Assembly (NCBI GenBank): GCA_003010405.1
Contig: PJLO01000001.1
Location: 33,009 to 97,008 of the forward strand
Source of the DNA: Acidobacteriota bacterium
Lineage (GTDB): Bacteria; Acidobacteriota; Terriglobia; Terriglobales; Acidobacteriaceae
DNA: 64,000 nt
Direction of reading: 5' to 3'
The notes under the pieces are model-generated. The model was given only the letters and a program-made list of their open reading frames with translations. It was not told where the DNA came from and made no database searches. A program made the position numbers and the translations under genes. Shown here in pieces: positions 37,550 to 46,615 of this stretch (within the stretch, counting starts at the first letter, position 1; every line of letters begins with the position of its first letter).

Positions 37550-38275
37550 TTACAGAATTCCAACCATCTTGGTTACCAGACCGGCAAGACTGCCACCGAT
37601 CAATGGGCCTATCACCGGGACCAGAGCATACCCCCAATCACTTCCACCCTTGCCGGGGATCGGAAGGATTGCGTGTGCGATGCGAGGCCCAAGGTCACGG
37701 TTCGGGTTGATAGCGAATCCAGTTGGACCACCCAGTGCGCAACCAATTACCCAGACCAAGATGCCCCAAAGGAAAGGACCATAGCCCGGTGCCAGCCCCG
37801 CAAAGGCCTTCGCTCCAAAGGAAAATCCAATGAAGCACAGCATGAAGGTGCCGATAACTTCGCAAAGCGCGTTGGCAGGAATGTTCCTGATTGCCGGCGC
37901 CGTGCAGAAGACGGCCAGCTTGCCAGGCGGGTTATCTGTCTCGGCCCAGTGTGGCAGGTATGCCAACCAGACCACGATAGCTCCCAAGAAGGAACCAATA
38001 AGCTCTGCCGCGAGCATCCCGGGGACCTCACCCCATGGGAAGGCACCACCCATGGCAAGAGAGCAGGTGACTGCTGCGTTCAGGTGAGCTACACCGCCCA
38101 CTGCGATGCTGCAGAAGATCGCAGCCGTAACAGCGAATCCCCACCCTGAGCAGATTATGATCCATCCAGAGTTTTGGCCTTTCGATCTATTCAGGACGAC
38201 GTTGGCTACAACTCCGTCGCCCAGCAGCATCAGCACAAACGTCCCAACTAGCTCTCCAAAAATGTGTCCGTGCAT
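37550..38275 (-). CDS. MIP-family channel, GlpF-like, with altered NPA motifs
   Basis: A 241-residue six-helix MIP channel, placed in the glycerol operon and therefore probably a glycerol facilitator. The fold landmarks are GELVGTFVLMLLGDGVVAN at the N terminus, GVAHLNAAVTCSLAMGG for the first half-helix and GPTGFAINPNRDLGPRI for the second. The first NPA is NAA and the second is NPN; the Arg of the selectivity filter after the second motif is kept. The insert between helices 5 and 6 is long, as in glycerol-conducting members. The 18-bp region containing its ribosome-binding site is duplicated. Preferred substrate is inferred from context only. Confidence 0.88.
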   Translation of the reverse strand: MHGHIFGELVGTFVLMLLGDGVVANVVLNRSKGQNSGWIIICSGWGFAVTAAIFCSIAVGGVAHLNAAVTCSLAMGGAFPWGEVPGMLAAELIGSFLGAIVVWLAYLPHWAETDNPPGKLAVFCTAPAIRNIPANALCEVIGTFMLCFIGFSFGAKAFAGLAPGYGPFLWGILVWVIGCALGGPTGFAINPNRDLGPRIAHAILPIPGKGGSDWGYALVPVIGPLIGGSLAGLVTKMVGIL

Positions 38276-38279
38276 TTGG

Positions 38280-38315
38280 TACGAACCTCGCTTTCGTTAC
38301 GAACCTCGCTTTCGT
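38280..38315 (-). repeat. Tandem 18-bp duplication containing the ribosome-binding site of the channel gene
   Basis: Two perfect copies of TACGAACCTCGCTTTCGT (38280-38297 and 38298-38315). On the minus strand each carries GCGAGG, giving two possible Shine-Dalgarno sites; only the one nearest ATG 38275 is at usable distance (about 10 bases after GAGG). It looks like a recent slippage duplication. Confidence 0.9.
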
Positions 38316-38355
38316 TAGTTTTAGCCTTTTGCCCCAACTCGGAGTGCTTTGGCGT

Positions 38356-41300
38356 CTACTCAACCCAGTCGAAGGACCGCGTAACCGCCTTCTTCCAGAA
38401 GTGGTACAAGGATGCCCGCCTCTCCTCCGCCATCATCGGGTTCCACCGACGATCCTCTGCCCAGTTAGCCACGACTTCATCCGTGTCTTTCATGAAGCCC
38501 GTGGCCAATCCCGCAGCATACGCCGCTCCCAATGCGGTCGTCTCGTGAACGACTGGACGAACGACCGGCTTGTTCAGAATGTCGGCCTGGAACTGCATGA
38601 GCAGGTCGTTGTACACCATGCCGCCGTCGGTTCGGAGATTTTCAAGCTCAATACCGGAGTCTTTCTCCATCGCATCCAGCACTTCACGAACCTGAAATGC
38701 AGTCGCTTCCAGAACAGCGCGTGCCATATGCCCCTTGTTGACAAAGCGGGTGAGACCGGTAATGACACCGCGAGCATCGGCCTTCCAGTACGGTGCAAAC
38801 AGTCCCGAAAAAGCTGGAACAATGTAGACACCGCCATTGTCGGGAACCGTGCGGGCGAGAGCCTCGATGTCTTGACTCTTCTCGATCATCGAGAGATTGT
38901 CGCGGACCCACTGCACCAACGCGCCTGTAATCGCAATGCTGCCCTCTAAGGCGTATACGGCCGGTTTGTTGCCGATCTTGTAGGCGAGGGTAGTAAGCAG
39001 TCCGGACTTGGACGGAACAGCCTTGTGGCCCGTGTTCAGCAGCATGAAACAACCGGTTCCGTAAGTGTTCTTGGCTTCGCCCGGTTTGAAGCATGCCTGC
39101 CCGAACAGTGCTGCCTGCTGGTCGCCTAGATCTCCGGCTATCGGAACGTCCTTGATCGGACCGAGTATGGCCTTGCCATACACTTCCGAACTGGAAACGA
39201 TTCTTGGCAGAACGGAAGCGGGAATGTTGAACTCTGCAAGGATGTCTTTGTCCCAGTTCAGCGTTTCCAGGTCCATCAATTGAGTGCGGCTGGCGTTGGT
39301 GACGTCAGTCACATGCACGCCATTGTTCACGCCTCCAGTCAGGTGCCAGATCAGGAAAGTATCGATGTTGCCGAAGAGCAGGTCGCCCGCTTCGGCAGCG
39401 GCGCGCGCGCCAGGGACGTTGTTCAGTATCCACCGGAGCTTCAAACCGCTGAAGTAGGTAGCGAGAGGTAACCCAGTTTTTCCACGGTAGCGGTCCTGCC
39501 CTCCATTGGCGGAGAACTCCGCAACCGTGTCTTGTACGCGCATATCCTGCCAAACGATCGCGTTGTAAACGGATTGTCCGGTTTTCTTGTTCCAGACGAG
39601 GGTCGTTTCACGCTGGTTGGTAATACCAATTCCCGCCAGGTCCGAGGGCCTCAGGCCTTTGGACTCCATCGCTTCCCGAATAACTTCCTGTGTGCGGCGC
39701 CAAATCTCGGCGGGATCGTGCTCCACCCAGCCTGGCTTCGGATAGATCTGCTCATGCTCTTTCTGCACACTGCTGACGATCCTTCCGGAACGATCAAACA
39801 CCATGAAACGTGTGCTGGTCGTTCCCTGGTCAATTGCTCCAATGTAATCTGCCATCTGTTCCCCCATCCTCATTGTTTCTCCGTAAGACTGCGGGGAGCG
39901 TTCCCGAAGGCTTACGTCGTCAGTTAGGTTTCGTTCAATCCCGGCGCTCTGGAACAGATGCTGGATCGAACTCGAGTAAGCAGCTACTGCTGCATCGGTC
40001 TGTTCGTCGGTCCAGCCAAGCTCTCGAGCCAGCAACTGGCCCACGACGGGAGCGGCATCTGAAGCTTCCTTCCAACTGTGAAACTGCACACCAATTCGTC
40101 GTAAAAGAACGTCCTCGATCGTCTGAGCCATCTCCTCGCGAATCACGTAAACCACTTCCGCCAGGATGGGCGCACCGCCTTCGGTCAAAGCTTGCAGGAG
40201 TTCCGGTTCCTGCTTGGTCAGATCAAGCACTTTGGGCGAATTGGTGCCGAATTTCTGGGACAGATGGCGGGCAGTCTCTGAAGACACTCGGTAGTTCTGT
40301 TGCAATTGCTTCCAGTAATCCGGCGAGAAACCTTCTGTGCCAGTAAGCACAAAATCCAGCGTCCTGCACGGCGCCTGCTTCTCAGGAATGGCCTGCTGCG
40401 CGTGGTTGATGCCGTCCTCCGCCATTGCGCGGTATGTGGTCCACTTTCCGCCAAGCACACTCACCAGACCGCTGAGATCATCGACCTCGACTTCGTGGTC
40501 GCGAATCAGCTTCTTGGTGTCCACCGCGTTTTTAGATCGCACGAGGGGACGCAGTCCTGCGAATGCGGAGACCACATCGTTAGGATTAAGGTTCACATTT
40601 AGGTATTTGTTTACGTATTTGAGGAGGTATTTGATTTCCGGGGGGGTAACCACCATCTCGTCGGTCAGGGTAGCTTCGTCGTCCGTGGTCCCGACCAACA
40701 GGCGGCCAAGCCACGGTATGATGAAGACGACGCGGCCATCCTCCGTTTTTGGAACCAGCATTGCAGATTCGCTCTGGGTCGCCTCTGACGGCAGAATCAG
40801 GTGGACCCCTTTGCTAAGGCGAAGACGCTCGGGCATGGCGGGATTTGCCATCAGACGAATGTGATCGGCAAACGGGCCCGTGCAATTTACAAAAACTTTC
40901 GCGTGAACCTCGAAATGTTCCCCTGTGAGCTGGTCCTCGACATCGGCCACGGCCAGCTTGCCGACGGAGTTCTTACCGAAGTTTGTGACTCTGGCGTAAT
41001 TGAGGAGTTCCCCACCCTGTTGCGAAAACGTCTGTGCGAGAGTGAGGCCAAACCTGGCATCATCAAACTGCCCGTCGGCGTAAGACACGGTTCCGACCAG
41101 CTTTTCGCTGCGCAGTGACGGCATTCGTCGAAGCGACTCGGCTTTCGACAGCATGCGACTGGGGAACAAGCTGGCTTTGCCTGCTATCCAGTCATAAACC
41201 TTCATGCCAATTGTGTAATAGAAAAGTTCCCATCTGCTGAAGCAGGGAACGAGCAACTCGAGAGGATGAGCAAGGAAAGGTGCAGCGCGCAAAATATGGA

Positions 41301-41571
41301 TGCGCTCATGCAGAGCTTTCCTCACCATCGTGTACTGACCGTAATCAAAATCGTTTACGGCCTGTTGCAGATACCGGACTCCGCCATGAACCAGCTTGGT
41401 TGAAGCCGTGGAAGTATGAGAGACGAAATCTCCAGCTTCCAGAAGAACCGTTGACAATCCCCGAAGTTGCGCATCCAGCGCACAACCGGTTCCGGTCGCC
41501 CCCCCGCCTATGATGCACAAATCAAACGTACCGTCTCGAATTGCTTGCATTGCGTTGGTGCGACTTCTCAT
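38356..41571 (-). CDS. GlpD-GlpK fusion: glycerol-3-phosphate dehydrogenase joined to glycerol kinase
   Basis: One frame of 1071 residues. Residues 1 to about 550 are a complete aerobic-type glycerol-3-phosphate dehydrogenase: [55 protein letters not shown] and the C-terminal helical domain. Residues about 573-1071 are a complete glycerol kinase: [31 protein letters not shown], the substrate region [15 protein letters not shown] and [20 protein letters not shown]. The join is about 25 polar residues. The product would turn glycerol into dihydroxyacetone phosphate in two consecutive steps. Internal starts with Shine-Dalgarno-like bases exist at 39873 (GGAG) and 39855 (GGGGGA), so a free kinase may also be made. 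ATG 41571 has GAGG nine bases upstream. A single-base indel, real or from sequencing, could also explain the join. Confidence 0.88.
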   Translation of the reverse strand: MRSRTNAMQAIRDGTFDLCIIGGGATGTGCALDAQLRGLSTVLLEAGDFVSHTSTASTKLVHGGVRYLQQAVNDFDYGQYTMVRKALHERIHILRAAPFLAHPLELLVPCFSRWELFYYTIGMKVYDWIAGKASLFPSRMLSKAESLRRMPSLRSEKLVGTVSYADGQFDDARFGLTLAQTFSQQGGELLNYARVTNFGKNSVGKLAVADVEDQLTGEHFEVHAKVFVNCTGPFADHIRLMANPAMPERLRLSKGVHLILPSEATQSESAMLVPKTEDGRVVFIIPWLGRLLVGTTDDEATLTDEMVVTPPEIKYLLKYVNKYLNVNLNPNDVVSAFAGLRPLVRSKNAVDTKKLIRDHEVEVDDLSGLVSVLGGKWTTYRAMAEDGINHAQQAIPEKQAPCRTLDFVLTGTEGFSPDYWKQLQQNYRVSSETARHLSQKFGTNSPKVLDLTKQEPELLQALTEGGAPILAEVVYVIREEMAQTIEDVLLRRIGVQFHSWKEASDAAPVVGQLLARELGWTDEQTDAAVAAYSSSIQHLFQSAGIERNLTDDVSLRERSPQSYGETMRMGEQMADYIGAIDQGTTSTRFMVFDRSGRIVSSVQKEHEQIYPKPGWVEHDPAEIWRRTQEVIREAMESKGLRPSDLAGIGITNQRETTLVWNKKTGQSVYNAIVWQDMRVQDTVAEFSANGGQDRYRGKTGLPLATYFSGLKLRWILNNVPGARAAAEAGDLLFGNIDTFLIWHLTGGVNNGVHVTDVTNASRTQLMDLETLNWDKDILAEFNIPASVLPRIVSSSEVYGKAILGPIKDVPIAGDLGDQQAALFGQACFKPGEAKNTYGTGCFMLLNTGHKAVPSKSGLLTTLAYKIGNKPAVYALEGSIAITGALVQWVRDNLSMIEKSQDIEALARTVPDNGGVYIVPAFSGLFAPYWKADARGVITGLTRFVNKGHMARAVLEATAFQVREVLDAMEKDSGIELENLRTDGGMVYNDLLMQFQADILNKPVVRPVVHETTALGAAYAAGLATGFMKDTDEVVANWAEDRRWNPMMAEERRASLYHFWKKAVTRSFDWVE

Positions 41572-41603
41572 CAAGTGGGTCCTCACGGCCCCGGTTTAGT
41601 TGC

Positions 41604-43097
41604 TTAGAACGTCACTTTCAGACGGAAACCAGCAACCGTAGCGGCATTCTTCGTTCCGCCAACGTTGTTGTAGAACTGGACGACAGGTTGCAACTGCCAC
41701 CCGGCCATAATCATTGCGCTGTAGTTAAGTTCGTACAATTGCTCGTTCGCAAGTTGTGGCTGTCCACTGTGCGTCGTGCCAGGACCGTAGTTTGGGTAGA
41801 GTTGCAGGTTTACAGGCGCCGTTTGGGCAAAATAGCCCTTGTACCCGTTTTCATAGAGACTGTAAACAACGCCGAAGGAGATAGAGTCTCTCGGGCGCTG
41901 GGCGATCGGACCGTGGAAAATTGCGCCCATGGTGAACTGCGAGGAGAGGTCTGCAGCGTCAATCCCGGTAGTCTGGTGAAGCAACCCGGTCTTATTGGAC
42001 GGACCAGCGGTAGCGCCGAAAGTCATATCCAGGCCACGGGTGCTGCCGGCCTTTTCACGCCAAACAGGTTGCGCTATCTGTCCGTAGATCAACCAGTTGT
42101 CGTTGTCATATCTTCCCTTTTTGTAATTGTAGAAGCCGCCAGGACAGTTGGGGCACACTGTAGCGCCAGCGTTGCTTGAATTAAAGATGTAACCGCCCTT
42201 GATGACGCCGGCGTAGTTCTTTTCGGTGATCGGTCTGGCAGCAAAGGTGTGGACGCCAGCTTCAAAGTTCCAGGTCGAGCCATGGAATCCATTGCTATAG
42301 TTGAAACCAGTGGGATAGACGTTCCTCGAACTATTTGGATCAGATGGCATGAAGAATCCGCTCTGAATCCAGATCCATCTGTTCGGCATAATCCTCAGGT
42401 TTCCAGCTGGACCACTCGACGGGTCATAGGACGCGCGAACGTTGCCCATCGTGCCGTAGTTGTAGCCCATCGGCTCGTTAACGAAGTAACCGCCATATTC
42501 CTGAACGCCATAGAAGTCCTGCGAAGCCATAAGACCCGCAGTCACTTGGAACTTGTTTTTCAGGAATGTCTGCTGCAACCAAATAGAGTCAACACGAAAC
42601 TCATGGCTGCTTACCAAGCTGGACGGATTCGCAACGCTACCGATTATTGCTCCCATATTCTGGCCGTTCTGCCACACGCCAGTTGCATGGAAGCTCAAAC
42701 CCTTGAGCCGAGTTGCCTTTCCAAAGTCATAATCAACCGTGGCGCGGGCGCGCTGCCAGTTTTGGAACACTTCACGCGTTCCGTGCGGAACCGAGGGATC
42801 GCCCAGAGCGTCAGTGATGTAAAAGATGTTGAATGTGAAGCCCTTGTCAGCCAGTTTTTTGCGAGTCTCTCCCCAAGGCAACACATAATCCGAATTCTTC
42901 CAGCTGGTCTTGCAGGCTGCTGAAGCGGTGGCACACTGCGGATCCTCAGTAGCTGGAATGTTTTCCGAGGTCATTTGATCTGCGGTGCGTGCAAATGTGG
43001 GGAGTACAAACAGAACTAACATCAGAGCAAAGCTGGAAACTACAGCAAGTTTTCCCAACCCGCAACGAAAAGCACGTAACTTTGGAGATACTGCCAT
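41604..43097 (-). CDS. OprB-family carbohydrate-selective porin
   Basis: A 497-residue outer-membrane protein. Signal peptide at residues 1-37 (LAVVSSFALMLVLFVLPTFA). The mature part has alternating beta-strand patterns, with GLSFHATGVWQNGQN, WLQQTFLKNKFQVTAGLM and a C-terminal AGFRLKVTF ending in Phe, as expected for a barrel inserted by BamA. The OprB call is by pattern (LADKGFTFNIFYITDALG and FNFEAG-like strands). As first gene of the glycerol operon it probably lets glycerol or a glycerol-containing sugar cross the outer membrane. AAGGAGA precedes ATG 43097; the leader holds a terminator-like hairpin 56 bases upstream. Confidence 0.82.
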   Translation of the reverse strand: MAVSPKLRAFRCGLGKLAVVSSFALMLVLFVLPTFARTADQMTSENIPATEDPQCATASAACKTSWKNSDYVLPWGETRKKLADKGFTFNIFYITDALGDPSVPHGTREVFQNWQRARATVDYDFGKATRLKGLSFHATGVWQNGQNMGAIIGSVANPSSLVSSHEFRVDSIWLQQTFLKNKFQVTAGLMASQDFYGVQEYGGYFVNEPMGYNYGTMGNVRASYDPSSGPAGNLRIMPNRWIWIQSGFFMPSDPNSSRNVYPTGFNYSNGFHGSTWNFEAGVHTFAARPITEKNYAGVIKGGYIFNSSNAGATVCPNCPGGFYNYKKGRYDNDNWLIYGQIAQPVWREKAGSTRGLDMTFGATAGPSNKTGLLHQTTGIDAADLSSQFTMGAIFHGPIAQRPRDSISFGVVYSLYENGYKGYFAQTAPVNLQLYPNYGPGTTHSGQPQLANEQLYELNYSAMIMAGWQLQPVVQFYNNVGGTKNAATVAGFRLKVTF

Positions 43098-43153
43098 TAC
43101 GTTCTCCTTATCGAGTCTTTCAATTTTTCAAGTCCACCTGTTTTAACGACAGC

Positions 43154-43205
43154 AAAAAAAAACCGCCCACTGGGCACAATGACTCTCCCTGTACTCCATG
43201 GGCGG
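43154..43205 (-). terminator. Terminator-like hairpin in the leader of the glycerol operon (possible attenuator)
   Basis: On the minus strand CCGCCCA (complement of 43199-43205) pairs with TGGGCGG (complement of 43163-43169), extended by TGG/CCA past one bulged G, with a loop of about 22 bases, and is followed at once by nine Us. It lies after the promoter and before the porin start codon, where it would stop transcription unless relieved. It is too far from the proline dehydrogenase stop (over 400 bases) to be that gene's natural terminator. Confidence 0.7.
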
Positions 43206-43228
43206 CTTATCTATTCTCTGCCGACTGG

Positions 43229-43257
43229 ACTATAAACACAGCACGAGTCAAAATCAA
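43229..43257 (-). promoter_or_regulatory. Sigma70-type promoter of the glycerol operon
   Basis: On the minus strand TTGATT (43252-43257) and TATAGT (43229-43234) are separated by 17 bases. Transcription would begin near 43222, about 17 bases before the terminator-like hairpin. The rest of the gap up to 43606 is AT-rich around 43330-43420 and holds no gene. Confidence 0.6.
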
Positions 43258-43606
43258 TAAAAATCTTCGACAGGTATCTTAAATCGAACCCTCTTTTCCA
43301 GAGCTGCGAACCCACTTCAGTAGCCATTACATACAACAAGTTACATAACAATTGCACCATTCACGCTTCTAGGCGAGCTCTGTACAATTTCTGAGATTTG
43401 AGCGATATTTTAGGATTTTGTGGCTGACCGGCACGATTCTGGCCTCCTGGGTGGAATTCATGCCGAACGGATGTCTCGGCTACGGTTCTGGTCCGGCTCC
43501 AAAAAGCTACAACCTTTGTGCTATTGGATAACAATTGGAAAACAATCTGCGGCGCGCCAAATGACCAGTCCCCGAGGGTAGGTGTCCTAAAGCAAGATCG
43601 TCCAAC

Positions 43607-44527
43607 TTATCCTTTGAAATAATTCTTCGCTAGAAACAGGACGTTGGCGGGACGCTCGGCCAAGCGGCGCATCAGGTAGGGGTACCACTCAGGACCAAAC
43701 GGAATATAGCAGCGTATGCCCCACCCTTCTTTGGCAAGGCGCTCCTGCAAATCGCGCCGCACGCCGTGAAGCATCTGGAATTCAAACGCTGTTTTCGGCA
43801 CGCCCTCAGCCAGAACCCAGTCCTTAATAGTAGTGATAATTTTTTCGTCGTGCGTTGCGATGCCATGGAAGGTACCGCTCTTCAAAATCTGTCTGGCTAC
43901 CTTAATAAAAGTCGTATCCACATCCCGCTTATCCGGATACGCAATCGAAACCGGCTCTTTGTAAGCGCCCTTGCAGAGGCGAATCCGGATTCCTTCCGAA
44001 CACAACAGCTTCGCGTCTTCCTCGGTACGATATAAGTAAGCCTGCAGCACCGCGCCAATGTGACCTGCCGCATTGGGACGCCGGTGCAGTTCGCGGACAA
44101 GGTCTATCGTCTTCTGTGTGTAACGCGAACCCTCCATGTCAATACGAATGAAGCTGTTCATGGCGATTGCGTGATCGAGTAGCTCGATGACGGTCTCGTG
44201 CGCTAAACGCTCATCCACATCGAGGCCCATGTGCGTCAGTTTTAGACTTATGTTGGCGTCGAGTTTGCGATGGTCAATCTCATCCAGCAATTGATGGTAA
44301 AGAATCCTGCTGCGCAGCGCCTCTTCGCGATTCGTTACGTTTTCTCCAAGGCTATCAATGCTGACGCGGACTCCCATGCGGTTCATTGCGAGAGTTGCCG
44401 CGATAATATCCTCCACCGCGACACCCGCAACGAAACGTCTGGAAAGTTTCTGTCCAATTGCTGAGTGCTCCGCAACTGAACGAATACCTTTACTCCCAGA
44501 CAGCGCTAAGAAAAAGGAACGAAACAT
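43607..44527 (-). CDS. Proline dehydrogenase
   Basis: A 306-residue monofunctional FAD proline dehydrogenase. Landmarks are SIDSLGENVTNREEA, ANISLKLTHMGLDVDE, FIRIDMEGSRYT, RLCKGAYKEP, IATHDEKII, FEFQMLHGVRRDLQERLAKEG and YIPFGPEWYPYLMRRLAERPAN. It oxidises proline to pyrroline-5-carboxylate and gives electrons to the quinone pool. The matching pyrroline-5-carboxylate dehydrogenase is not adjacent. GAGGGGGAAT lies just before ATG 44527. It is on the same strand as the glycerol operon but separated by about 510 bases including that operon's promoter. Confidence 0.93.
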   Translation of the reverse strand: MFRSFFLALSGSKGIRSVAEHSAIGQKLSRRFVAGVAVEDIIAATLAMNRMGVRVSIDSLGENVTNREEALRSRILYHQLLDEIDHRKLDANISLKLTHMGLDVDERLAHETVIELLDHAIAMNSFIRIDMEGSRYTQKTIDLVRELHRRPNAAGHIGAVLQAYLYRTEEDAKLLCSEGIRIRLCKGAYKEPVSIAYPDKRDVDTTFIKVARQILKSGTFHGIATHDEKIITTIKDWVLAEGVPKTAFEFQMLHGVRRDLQERLAKEGWGIRCYIPFGPEWYPYLMRRLAERPANVLFLAKNYFKG

Positions 44528-44592
44528 ATTCCCCCTCGCGGCCGAGATAGACGCTCTGGCTGTTCTTCTGCGAGTGATGCATGGTCATCGAG

Positions 44593-44639
44593 GCCAGCGT
44601 AAGACGCGCCGTGCCCGGCCCGGCGCGTCTTACGCTGGC
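44593..44639. repeat. Perfect 18-bp inverted repeat (REP-like hairpin)
   Basis: GCCAGCGTAAGACGCGCC (44593-44610) and its exact complement (44622-44639) enclose an 11-base GC-rich loop. No U tract follows on either strand, so it is not a standard terminator, though it could stabilise the end of the trxB transcript. Its length, perfect symmetry and intergenic place resemble a REP/MITE-type mobile hairpin. Confidence 0.85.
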
Positions 44640-44792
44640 ACGGTGAACGCTTGGTTGTACCACATTGCCGGCAACTCTGGTAGGAACAAAAAAAACGGAT
44701 TGGTTCAGCGAAGAGCTCCTCTCAATCCTCTTCACTTTTAAGGTGATTTGAAGATTGTGTGGCTCCTGCCAGGGATCAATCCGAAATGACTT

Positions 44793-45728
44793 TTAGTGAC
44801 CTGTCTCTTCCAGAAACTTCTCGACCTCAATTGCAGCCATGCAACCGGTGCCGGAGGCAGTAATGGCCTGACGATAACGCCGGTCAGCTACATCGCCACA
44901 CGCAAACACGCCAGGAACGCCTGTGTGTACGTAGTCGCGCGTCTTGAGGTAGCCATTTTCGTCGGTCTCCAAGGTGCCTTGGAACATGGCGGCGTTTGGA
45001 ACGTGTCCGATGCCGAGAAACATAGCGCTGGTTGGAAAGTCCCAAACTTTCCCTGTGAAGACGTTGCGTAATTTCAAAGCGGTAACTTCCTTGGCCTGCA
45101 CGTCCATCACTTCTTCAACGACTGTGTTGGGCATGAAGTGAATCTTCTCGTGAGTTTTGGCGCGATCAAGCATGATCTTGCTGGCGCGAAAACCGTCCCG
45201 GCGATGAATCAGCGTTACGCGACTAGCAAAGCGCGTGAGGAAAAGAGCCTCTTCCATTGCAGAATCTCCCCCTCCTATGACCGCAACCTCCTTGTCTCTG
45301 AAGAAGAATCCATCGCAAGTGGCACAGGAAGAAACGCCATGGCCGATCAGCGCCCGCTCGCTGGGCAAACCGAGCCAACGAGCGCTGGCCCCGCTGGCAA
45401 TGATCAGGGAGCGGGTCTTAATCTGCTCCTTGCCGACCGTGAGTACAAAGGGGCGCTCGGAGAGATTGGCCGCCGACACCTGCCCCACGCGAAACTCAGC
45501 GCCGAACCTTTCGGCCTGTTTGTGCATGTTATCGACCAGAACCGGCCCCTGAATTCCTTCAGGCCAGCCAGGAAAATTTTCAACCAGAGTGGTCATGGAA
45601 AGCTGACCGCCGGGCTCGTGCCCTTCCAGCACCAGTGGTTTCAGATTGGCGCGCCCGGTATAGATTGCCGCGGTCAGACCGGCACATCCGGCCCCCATGA
45701 TTACTACGTTGCGAATTTCATCTGCCAT
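44793..45728 (-). CDS. trxB: Thioredoxin reductase
   Basis: A 311-residue NADPH-dependent flavoenzyme. FAD motif VVIMGAGCAGLTAAIYTGRA at the N terminus, redox-active SSCATCDGFFF (Cys-Ala-Thr-Cys, about residues 136-139), NADPH motif VAVIGGGDSAMEEALFLT and C-terminal GVFACGDVADRRYRQAITAS. It reduces thioredoxin in the cytoplasm. GAGAGAAC lies before ATG 45728. Length is normal. No thioredoxin gene is adjacent. Confidence 0.95.
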   Translation of the reverse strand: MADEIRNVVIMGAGCAGLTAAIYTGRANLKPLVLEGHEPGGQLSMTTLVENFPGWPEGIQGPVLVDNMHKQAERFGAEFRVGQVSAANLSERPFVLTVGKEQIKTRSLIIASGASARWLGLPSERALIGHGVSSCATCDGFFFRDKEVAVIGGGDSAMEEALFLTRFASRVTLIHRRDGFRASKIMLDRAKTHEKIHFMPNTVVEEVMDVQAKEVTALKLRNVFTGKVWDFPTSAMFLGIGHVPNAAMFQGTLETDENGYLKTRDYVHTGVPGVFACGDVADRRYRQAITASGTGCMAAIEVEKFLEETGH

Positions 45729-45806
45729 CGTTCTCTCTCGTTTGCTTCACGCATACGGACGTGAAATTTTCTATAAAGATCGTAAACCCTTGGAGTGTCT
45801 CTGCGC

Positions 45807-46523
45807 CTAATGATTCGCGTGAGCGGTTTTCGATTCCTTGTGGTCTGGCAGATGAGCTAGTTCAGCCGGAACCACGCTCTTAACTGACATCGCAACACGA
45901 TATTTATGAAGAATTCCGCCAGCAGCCAGGAAGAGAGGTTCGTAAGCGGACTGATCGACGCCGCTGCAGCGCGCCAACACTATAGAAGCTTTGCCGAAGC
46001 GCTCGATGCGAATGCGATCGGGTAGCGTATCCGCTTTCAGCGCCTGAAGCGCACTGCCAGTCACCGAATCAGAAATCAGAATTTGCAGCACTTCTTTGGT
46101 GTCCCGCAGGTGCAGTGCAAGCGCCTCGCTAACAGAGCGGCCTTCCACGCTCAGTGAATATTGGACATCGACGAGAATGGCTTTTTCGGGAAACTCACGA
46201 CGAATTCTCACCCAGGCTGACGGGACGGCACCGCAGCCTGAAGGCGCTCCCACCGCCCGCGCCTCCTCTTCGGTAAGCGTAGTAACGCCGCGCGCGATTT
46301 CAAAATCTTTCGAAAAAAGTGGTTTGTCTTTTACCACCGCCAAGGCTCGTCCCATCTCTTCGAGGTCGGCTGGAGCAGGACGGCAAGTGTTCAAAAAATT
46401 GACCTTGATCTTTGGCTGAGGCAAGGCCGGTGCAGGCGTACTCTGCTGCGCGTATGCCATCGGGAGAACCAGCACGCACGCCAATATACTCAGCAGCAGC
46501 GTCCTTAGCATGGTGGATTGCAT
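45807..46523 (-). CDS. Exported protein of unknown function
   Basis: About 238 residues. A signal peptide (LRTLLLSILACVLVLPMAYA, then QQS) supports a start at 46523 or 46511; the open frame reaches 46565 but would put ten extra residues before it. The mature part begins with a Pro-rich linker and continues with KVNFLNTCRPAPADLEEMGR and GAPSGCGAVPSAWVRIRRE; three Cys could form a disulfide. No known domain. It sits between trxB and a radical SAM gene on the same strand with gaps of about 80-90 bases. Confidence 0.6.
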   Translation of the reverse strand: MQSTMLRTLLLSILACVLVLPMAYAQQSTPAPALPQPKIKVNFLNTCRPAPADLEEMGRALAVVKDKPLFSKDFEIARGVTTLTEEEARAVGAPSGCGAVPSAWVRIRREFPEKAILVDVQYSLSVEGRSVSEALALHLRDTKEVLQILISDSVTGSALQALKADTLPDRIRIERFGKASIVLARCSGVDQSAYEPLFLAAGGILHKYRVAMSVKSVVPAELAHLPDHKESKTAHANH

Positions 46524-46615
46524 GAGAAGATTTCGCACCGTTGGATTGTAAATGACCGCCGCCATTCGCCATCTATGCCAAACGCCCAGCCCAGCCCAAT
46601 CCGTTCAGAACGCCC

